A DNA stretch of 6,617 bases from G039029935 sp039029935 (GTDB lineage Bacteria; Chloroflexota; Anaerolineae; Caldilineales; Caldilineaceae). The notes under the pieces are model-generated. The model was not told the origin of the DNA. It saw nothing but the letters and a program-made list of their open reading frames with translations, and searched no databases. The translations under genes and the position numbers were made by a program. The stretch spans positions 1-6,617 of the forward strand of contig JBCCFC010000782.1 in NCBI GenBank assembly GCA_039029935.1, given 5' to 3'. Of this stretch, positions 1 to 4,340 are shown piece after piece; within the stretch, counting starts at the first letter, position 1, and the number at the start of each line of letters is the position of its first letter.

Positions 1-354
1 CTCATAACGGGTAATGATGGTAGCACCTATCTCTCCAAAGTGTATCGCAATGATGCGGGCGTCTTTGTGGACATCTCGGCGGGACTCACGGGGGTCTATC
101 GTTCAAGTGTGGCATGGGGGGACTACGACAATGATGGCGATCTCGATATTCTCATAACGGGTAATGATGGTAGCACCTATCTCTCCAAAGTGTATCGCAA
201 TGATGCGGGCGTCTTTGTGGACATCTCGGCGGGACTCACGGGGGTCTATCGTTCAAGTATCGCATGGGGGGACTATGATCAGGATGGTGATCTTGATATC
301 CTCCTCACTGGGTATGACGATCCCGTCGCTTATGCTACAATTTATCGCAACAAT
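1..354 (+). repeat. 150-bp tandem coding repeats (VCBS units)
   Basis: Unit 1 is 1-150, unit 2 is 151-300, and a degenerate partial unit starts at 301 (LLTGYDDPVAYATIYRNN). Bases 1-108 and 151-258 are identical, including third codon positions. The remaining 42 bases of each unit differ at several, mostly synonymous, sites. The window begins at a unit boundary, so more copies probably lie upstream. The period of 50 residues matches one blade-like VCBS/FG-GAP unit. Confidence 0.9.
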
Positions 355-1926
355 ACCGCGACCGCCAACACCCCACCAACTGCCCCTACAGGGTTGACCG
401 CCGGTGTCGTCACCAACACGGTCACACTCAGTTGGAACGCAGCCAGCGATACACAGACACCCGCCAACGGCCTCACCTACAACATCGTCATCACCGACAG
501 CAATGGCATCTCGCAGACGGTCAGCCCAATGGCCGATATCGGCACAGGCTATCGTCGCATTCCGGCGATGGGCAATGCCCAACACGGGTTGACGGCAACG
601 GTTGAATTGGGGGGCGGTACATACACATGGACCGTACAGGCGATTGACAGTGCTTTTGCAGGGTCGCCATTTGCCATACCTGCTGTATTTACCTTGACCC
701 AAAAGGCACCGGGAGGTGTTACAGACAACCTGCAACTCTGGCTCAAGGCGGATGCAGGTGTGACAGAGAGCGGTGTCAGCGTCAGCGTATGGGCCGACCA
801 GAGTGGCAATGGCAAGGACGCCAGCCAAGCAACCGCAGGCAATCAGCCCACTTATGTTGTGGGTGGCGTCAATGGTAGACCAGTGGTGCGCTTTGATGGC
901 ACGGATGACTATTTGGATACGCTGCTCGACATCGACACCGACGTCATGGACAAAGTTGGGATCTTTGCTGTGTTCAAGGTCTCCGAAACGGGTTCCGCAA
1001 CGTCAGGTATATGGGGCAATGACGATGGTGGTCAAGACAGATTCTTGAATGTGCAGACGAATCATACCAATTTGGCAATAAGCAATGGTACTACACACGA
1101 GATTGCAAGCAATGTACTCACCCGTGGTGGATGGTATATTGCAACCAGTATGATAGATGAGGGTGAGAGCAATGGCAGCTTCCTCTATGTCAATGGTGTC
1201 CAAAAACTGAACTTTACCCAATCCGATGCGGGTGGTTCAGCCATTAATTTCTCAATTGGTCGTGTATGGACAGGTGGGGGATATTTTGACAGCGACATTG
1301 CCGAGGTGAGCGTCTATGGGTTGAACACTTCTGGGGCACTGTTCACTGCGACCCAAAGACAGCAGGTCGAGTCCTATCTTGCGCTCAAATATGGCATCAC
1401 CCTAAGCAACACCGACTACCTCAACAGCGCAGGCACAACCATCTGGGATACAGCGACCAACACTGGCTATCTCAATGATGTGGCGGGTATTGGCATCGAC
1501 ACGGGCAGCGTATTAAACCAGCTAGCCTCGCGCAGCGTCAACAGCGACAGCCTCGTCACCATTACAGGCACAGTCGGTGGTGGCATGGCCGATGGTGAGT
1601 TCCTCATCTGGGGCAGCAACGACGCCATCACCAGCACCAACTCAACCGACGTGCCGGGGGGCTATAGCCAACGATTGCTGCGTGTGTGGAAAGTGCAGGA
1701 GACGGGCGATGTCGGCAACGTGAACATTAGCTTTGATTTGACTGACCTAGTCGCTTCATTGGGCTTTGACTTTGCCAACACTGGTGGCTTTGCGCTCTTG
1801 ACCGATGCCGATGGTACGTTTAGCAACGCCACTGCCACCACAGGTGCAAGCGTGAGCGGCAATGTCGTCACCTTTAGCAACGTCAGCCTCAGCAATGGTC
1901 AGTTCTTTAGCCTAGCCTATCCGTAG
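1..1926 (+). CDS. Secreted multidomain VCBS/FN3/LamG protein, 3' part (5' end outside window)
   Basis: The frame is open from base 1, so the true start and any signal peptide lie upstream; 641 residues are visible. Residues 1-100 are two 50-residue VCBS/FG-GAP-type repeats, each ending in a calcium-loop motif (DYDNDGDLD at 41-49, DYDQDGDLD at 91-99), and a truncated third copy follows at about 101-116. Residues about 122-235 read as a fibronectin type III-like module (PTAPTGL, then VTLSWNAASD, then YTWTVQAID). Residues about 241-468 form a LamG/concanavalin-like jelly roll (LQLWLKADAGV, VWADQSGNGKDA, VVRFDGTDDYL, ending ESYLALKYGITL). Residues 470-641 are a beta-rich C-terminal domain of the type that often follows such LamG modules (possibly DUF8202). 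It ends FSLAYP with TAG and an immediate in-frame TGA. No LPXTG motif, C-terminal membrane anchor or clear type IX sorting domain is visible. A role in adhesion or glycan binding outside the cell is inferred from the domains; there is no enzymatic motif. Confidence 0.85.
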   Translation, partial: LITGNDGSTYLSKVYRNDAGVFVDISAGLTGVYRSSVAWGDYDNDGDLDILITGNDGSTYLSKVYRNDAGVFVDISAGLTGVYRSSIAWGDYDQDGDLDILLTGYDDPVAYATIYRNNTATANTPPTAPTGLTAGVVTNTVTLSWNAASDTQTPANGLTYNIVITDSNGISQTVSPMADIGTGYRRIPAMGNAQHGLTATVELGGGTYTWTVQAIDSAFAGSPFAIPAVFTLTQKAPGGVTDNLQLWLKADAGVTESGVSVSVWADQSGNGKDASQATAGNQPTYVVGGVNGRPVVRFDGTDDYLDTLLDIDTDVMDKVGIFAVFKVSETGSATSGIWGNDDGGQDRFLNVQTNHTNLAISNGTTHEIASNVLTRGGWYIATSMIDEGESNGSFLYVNGVQKLNFTQSDAGGSAINFSIGRVWTGGGYFDSDIAEVSVYGLNTSGALFTATQRQQVESYLALKYGITLSNTDYLNSAGTTIWDTATNTGYLNDVAGIGIDTGSVLNQLASRSVNSDSLVTITGTVGGGMADGEFLIWGSNDAITSTNSTDVPGGYSQRLLRVWKVQETGDVGNVNISFDLTDLVASLGFDFANTGGFALLTDADGTFSNATATTGASVSGNVVTFSNVSLSNGQFFSLAYP

Positions 1927-1935
1927 TGAGTATCC

Positions 1936-1992
1936 TCCAGGAAGGGGTCTCAAGCACTCTGGCACGACTTGTATCGATCACCCCTTCTTGGA
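1936..1992. terminator. Candidate hairpin between convergent genes
   Basis: A 13-bp inverted repeat has arms 1936-1948 (tccaggaaggggt) and 1980-1992 (accccttcttgga). All pairs are Watson-Crick except one G-U wobble. The loop is 31 nt and contains a further 4-bp pairing (caag 1951-1954 with cttg 1968-1971). It lies between the stop codons of the convergent secreted-protein and channel genes, which suits a bidirectional transcription end. Neither strand has a clear T tract after the stem, so it is not a standard intrinsic terminator and could instead be a processing or protective 3' structure. Confidence 0.4.
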
Positions 1993-2008
1993 AGTGGTAT
2001 GCCATGAC

Positions 2009-3016
2009 TCATTTTCCATTCTCTCGGATAAGCGTCTCCTTCTCTATTCTGGAAACGACTAGATTAAGCTCGATGGATATCTTTTCCAATTGATCTTGAA
2101 TCAAATGAATGTCATCTTGAATCGTCATAGATTCCAATAACTTTCTATCAATGATGTCATTCATGTCTCTCTCGTCCTTGGCTTGATCCATGCTGGTCAT
2201 AATCACACCGATAAACAGATTTAGGATAATCATCGTGCCAAACGTGACAAATACCACAAAATAGATAATGGAGATCATCGGTTGTGGTGTGGGCTGTGTA
2301 CAGAGATGTTCAATCCCATCATACCCATAGAGATCACAGCCATATAGATTGATATACATGATGTCGGTCCAATCTTCTAAGGTCACAACCCGATAGAGCG
2401 AGAGCATGGATGTGCCCAAGTCACTAAAGTGTCGTGGGTCATTGTCTCTAAACAAAAACACACCCATTGTGCCAAACATATAAAATAGTAACAGTAGAAA
2501 AAGACCGACATAGGCGATTGAGGAAACGCTCCGGAGCAGTGTACTGACCAGTAGACGTAGGTCGGGAATCGCCGTAATCAGACGCAGGACGCGTAAAATA
2601 CGGGCCAAGCGCAAAATAGCAATAAACGATGTATCTATCGTCAGTAATGGTTCGGCCAAACTAAGCACAACGATGCTAAAATCAAAAAGATTCCACGCAT
2701 CGGTGAAGTAATTCCACGGGCGATGCCCTTCTGCCAAAATTTTCAAAATTGCTTCAATCACAAACACCAACAAAATGAGTGTGCTTATGATGTCGATAAC
2801 AGCACCGTACCTCTGTGTAATCGTAACATTCGTCTCAATACCAACAACAATGCCTGCCAATATAATGATACCAAGGATAAAACTTTGAAAAAAGGATGTT
2901 TTTGTCAGCCTCCTGCAAACCTGAAAAATTTGATTTATCCCTTGGTCCAGAGGCTCGGTTGTTTGCTGATTCTGTGGTGCTTGGTTGTTTTGATTGATTG
3001 GCTGTTGTTGATTCAT
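2009..3016 (-). CDS. Voltage-gated cation channel, BacNav-like, acidic TLEDWTD filter
   Basis: A complete 335-residue ion transport protein of the one-domain, six-helix bacterial Nav/Cav type, expected to work as a tetramer in the inner membrane. The N-terminus is Q/N rich (13 of the first 20 residues). Approximate helices are S1 42-62, S2 71-95 (E88 within VIEAILK), S3 103-125 (WNLFDF, acidic D112), S4 129-150, S5 166-189, pore helix and filter 198-222, and S6 247-276 (ILNLFIGVIM). S4 carries arginines at 136, 139, 142 and 145 in three-residue steps, followed by the S4-S5 linker (IPDLRLLVSTLLRS). The filter TLEDWTD (212-218) aligns with TLESWSM of NavAb and carries extra acidic residues at the fourth and seventh positions, as in the engineered CavAb filter TLDDWSD. 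This suggests calcium permeability. The loop after the filter is long and has cysteines at 227 and 239. Residues about 285-327 form an amphipathic helix consistent with the C-terminal coiled coil of this family. The ATG is supported by AAGGAG just upstream. The DNA looks AT-richer than the protease gene. Confidence 0.93.
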   Translation of the reverse strand: MNQQQPINQNNQAPQNQQTTEPLDQGINQIFQVCRRLTKTSFFQSFILGIIILAGIVVGIETNVTITQRYGAVIDIISTLILLVFVIEAILKILAEGHRPWNYFTDAWNLFDFSIVVLSLAEPLLTIDTSFIAILRLARILRVLRLITAIPDLRLLVSTLLRSVSSIAYVGLFLLLLFYMFGTMGVFLFRDNDPRHFSDLGTSMLSLYRVVTLEDWTDIMYINLYGCDLYGYDGIEHLCTQPTPQPMISIIYFVVFVTFGTMIILNLFIGVIMTSMDQAKDERDMNDIIDRKLLESMTIQDDIHLIQDQLEKISIELNLVVSRIEKETLIRENGK

Positions 3017-3020
3017 ATTG

Positions 3021-3026
3021 CTCCTT
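3021..3026 (-). promoter_or_regulatory. Ribosome binding site of the channel gene
   Basis: On the minus strand AAGGAG lies four bases before the ATG at 3016-3014. It selects this start over an in-frame-independent upstream ATG at 3083, which opens a different, shadow frame. Confidence 0.7.
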
Positions 3027-3089
3027 GCCCTTTGAGAAATGTGTCATGATTTGGCCTAAAAAATACCTCCGTGATTTTACCATAAGACG

Positions 3090-3128
3090 GCTAAATAAAG
3101 GTAGACGATTTAGGGTCGTTTATTTAGC
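3090..3128. repeat. 10-bp perfect inverted repeat in divergent intergenic region
   Basis: GCTAAATAAA (3090-3099) is exactly complementary to TTTATTTAGC (3119-3128), separated by 19 nt. It lies 74 bp upstream of the channel start codon and 188 bp upstream of the Uma2 start. The AT-rich arms and the position between divergent genes fit a regulator site or a transcript hairpin. There is no T tract on either side to make it a terminator. No known regulator is recognised. Confidence 0.5.
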
Positions 3129-3166
3129 GCAAGATATCTCTTCTATAAATCGGGGTTAGTACAGGC

Positions 3167-3178
3167 TTGATATATCAA
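3167..3178. promoter_or_regulatory. 12-bp perfect palindrome, possible operator
   Basis: TTGATATATCAA is a perfect palindrome in the divergent intergenic region, about 50 bp upstream of the candidate Uma2 promoter. AT-rich palindromes of this size can be dimeric repressor sites but also occur by chance in AT-rich DNA. No specific regulator can be named. Confidence 0.3.
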
Positions 3179-3228
3179 ACTGCTACGATTCACTGAATAT
3201 TGAACAGATATAGCGCAAGCCACCCTAC

Positions 3229-3257
3229 TTGTTCTCAGCACCGTTTTGTGCTATCTT
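3229..3257 (+). promoter_or_regulatory. Candidate sigma70-type promoter for Uma2 gene
   Basis: TTGTTC (3229-3234) and TATCTT (3252-3257) are spaced by 17 bases inside the leader repeat. The corresponding bases of copy B are TTGTAC and TAATTT at the same spacing (6555-6583). Each hexamer matches the consensus at only three or four positions, so this is a weak prediction. A small inverted repeat AGCAC/GTGCT (3237-3241, 3248-3252) overlaps it in copy A only. Confidence 0.3.
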
Positions 3258-3300
3258 GCACTCAAACTTATTTTGCGGATTGGGTATGAAACGAGACCCA

Positions 3301-3305
3301 GAGGA
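3301..3305 (+). promoter_or_regulatory. Probable ribosome binding site of Uma2 gene
   Basis: GAGGA lies ten bases before the ATG at 3316. It is part of the CCCAGAGGA block conserved in the second leader copy (6608-6615), which supports a translation-start role for that block. An ATG at 3307 is followed at once by TGA and is not a usable start. Confidence 0.5.
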
Positions 3306-3315
3306 AATGTGAAAA

Positions 3316-4239
3316 ATGACTGTACAACTTCAGCGTAAAACACGTATGCCGATGGTTGATTTCTTTGTCGATAGTTCGGCAGGAACGAATGAAAACAGAC
3401 GTGATATCAAATTTGTGACAAAACCAGACCCCGAAGACGATACGATTTATGGCTGGCGTGATGTCTATGAAACAGACAAATATGGAAATCAACAATGGGT
3501 ACGAGTTTCTTTGACATTAGAGGATTACCTTCACCCACAAGAAGGAGATATGTATATGCAGAACACCGACCATAATCGGATTGCAGGCTATGTTGAAAAT
3601 GTATTGAGGAGACATATCGGAGATAGACGACGAAGGACCGAGGAAGCTGGGTCTGTTTCCTATGGCGACGTTGGGATTGATTGGAATATTCCAGATGAAA
3701 AGCACCTGAGTCCAGATGTAACCATCATTCACAATGTTCAGAATACGCGTCGAAAACGGGGGATTTTTAATGTAGCCGAAGAGGGAACTGCACCCAGCCT
3801 TGTCGTCGAGGTAACATCTCCGTCCACACGTCATGTTGACTTTGGTGAGAAATTTGAGAAGTATGAACGGCGAGAGGTCCCATATTATATTATCATCGAC
3901 TATATTGAGCATGACGATGATACATTTTCTCTCCAACTATTTGGCTATGAAATGACATCAGGTGGGTATGTCGAAATGATACCCAGCGAGGATGGATGGT
4001 TGTGGCTACCACCTGTAAATGTATGGATTGATGTGCAAGGGGATGAGGTATACTGTTACGATGCTGACGGTAATTATTTGCCTGACGGAGATGAACTCTC
4101 GGATGGTTGGGCAGAAACCTCCGAACGACTGGCAGAATCATCTGAGCAGTTGGCCGAAGAAAGAGAAAGGAATGAGCAGCTTGCCAACTATCTACGTTCG
4201 CTTGGTATTGATCCGGATAACTTACCCACAGAAGAGTAA
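3316..4239 (+). CDS. Uma2 family (DUF820) restriction-endonuclease-fold protein
   Basis: A 307-residue protein with the Uma2/DUF820 core, a PD-(D/E)XK nuclease-like fold whose biological role is mostly unknown. Expected motifs are visible: a family-typical entry SLTLEDYLHPQEGD (65-78), SPDVTII (132-138) with the PD-type aspartate D134, VVEVTSPST (163-171) with E165, then D175, K179/K182 and the strand PYYIIID (189-195). The usual core is about 180-200 residues. Here there is an N-terminal extension of about 60 residues including a GWRDVYE segment, and a C-terminal coiled coil at about 265-293 (SERLAESSEQLAEERERNEQLANYL) ending LGIDPDNLP, a tail common in cyanobacterial and Chloroflexota members. 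No signal peptide or membrane helix is present, so it is probably cytoplasmic. The catalytic-type residues appear intact, but activity is not demonstrated by sequence. The gene has its own leader, duplicated at the right edge of the window. Such genes usually occur as many paralogues per genome. Confidence 0.92.
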   Translation: MTVQLQRKTRMPMVDFFVDSSAGTNENRRDIKFVTKPDPEDDTIYGWRDVYETDKYGNQQWVRVSLTLEDYLHPQEGDMYMQNTDHNRIAGYVENVLRRHIGDRRRRTEEAGSVSYGDVGIDWNIPDEKHLSPDVTIIHNVQNTRRKRGIFNVAEEGTAPSLVVEVTSPSTRHVDFGEKFEKYERREVPYYIIIDYIEHDDDTFSLQLFGYEMTSGGYVEMIPSEDGWLWLPPVNVWIDVQGDEVYCYDADGNYLPDGDELSDGWAETSERLAESSEQLAEERERNEQLANYLRSLGIDPDNLPTEE

Positions 4240-4340
4240 AGTTTAAAGGATGAAGTTTGAAGAAGGAAGGGTGAAGTTTGAAGGGACGCGTGAAATCTTG
4301 CAACCTACACCCTGCAACTCGTACAGGTGAAATTTGAAAT
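4237..4340 (+). repeat. Four imperfect TRAAGTTTRAAG repeats between Uma2 and protease genes
   Basis: TAAAGTTTAAAG (4237-4248), TGAAGTTTGAAG (4251-4262), the same 12-mer again (4272-4283), and TGAAATTTGAAA (4329-4340). The first includes the Uma2 stop codon and the last includes the TTG start of the lipoprotein. The 94-bp gap holds no ORF and no convincing terminator, so read-through from the Uma2 gene is possible. The repeats may be simple-sequence drift or an interspersed family; their function is unknown. Confidence 0.6.
4325..4330 (+). promoter_or_regulatory. Ribosome binding site deciding the TTG start of the lipoprotein gene
   Basis: AGGTGA ends three bases before TTG at 4334. An in-frame TGA at 4328 rules out any earlier start in this frame. 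Later in-frame starts would shorten or remove the basic n-region (KLLHNTRN) of the signal peptide, so TTG is preferred. Confidence 0.55.

Larger units (their letters stand above)
3210..3307 (+). repeat. Gene-leader repeat, copy A (upstream of Uma2 gene)
   Basis: This stretch recurs in the same orientation at 6536-6617. The first 38 bases match at 36 positions, starting ATAGCGCAAGCCACC and running through CTCAGCACCGTTTT. Copy A then has about 16 extra bases. The last 37 bases (from TTTTGC at 3271 to AGAGGAAA at 3307) align without gaps, ending in the shared CCCAGAGGA that holds the ribosome binding site. The copy stops just before the Uma2 start codon, so it is a 5' leader or promoter cassette rather than coding DNA. 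With no coding sequence in it, the conservation suggests duplication along with a gene or a shared regulatory role. Confidence 0.85.

Noticed and set aside
253..828. 191-codon open frame on the minus strand within the secreted-protein gene
   Set aside because: It lies opposite the FN3/LamG coding region, is Cys-rich with no recognisable domain, and is best explained as an antisense shadow.
2723..3049. 108-codon plus-strand frame opposite the channel N-terminus
   Set aside because: It is antisense to clearly coding S1-S2 sequence and shows no domain or ribosome binding site.
2835..3083. Upstream minus-strand ORF starting at 3083 as a leader peptide for the channel
   Set aside because: It overlaps the channel start by a long stretch in another frame, and the GGAGGT at 3065-3070 is inside it and too far from any later ATG to serve as a ribosome binding site.
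3074..3102. Promoter for the channel gene (minus-strand TAAAAT with ACCTTT upstream)
   Set aside because: The -10 is plausible but the -35 does not match the consensus, and AT-rich DNA makes such hits common.
3517..3936. 139-codon minus-strand frame opposite the Uma2 gene
   Set aside because: It is antisense to the conserved nuclease core and has no family resemblance.
4308..4330. Weak hairpin (CCTG/CAGG) that could hide the lipoprotein ribosome binding site
   Set aside because: Only four continuous pairs with a nine-base loop; too weak to call a regulatory structure.
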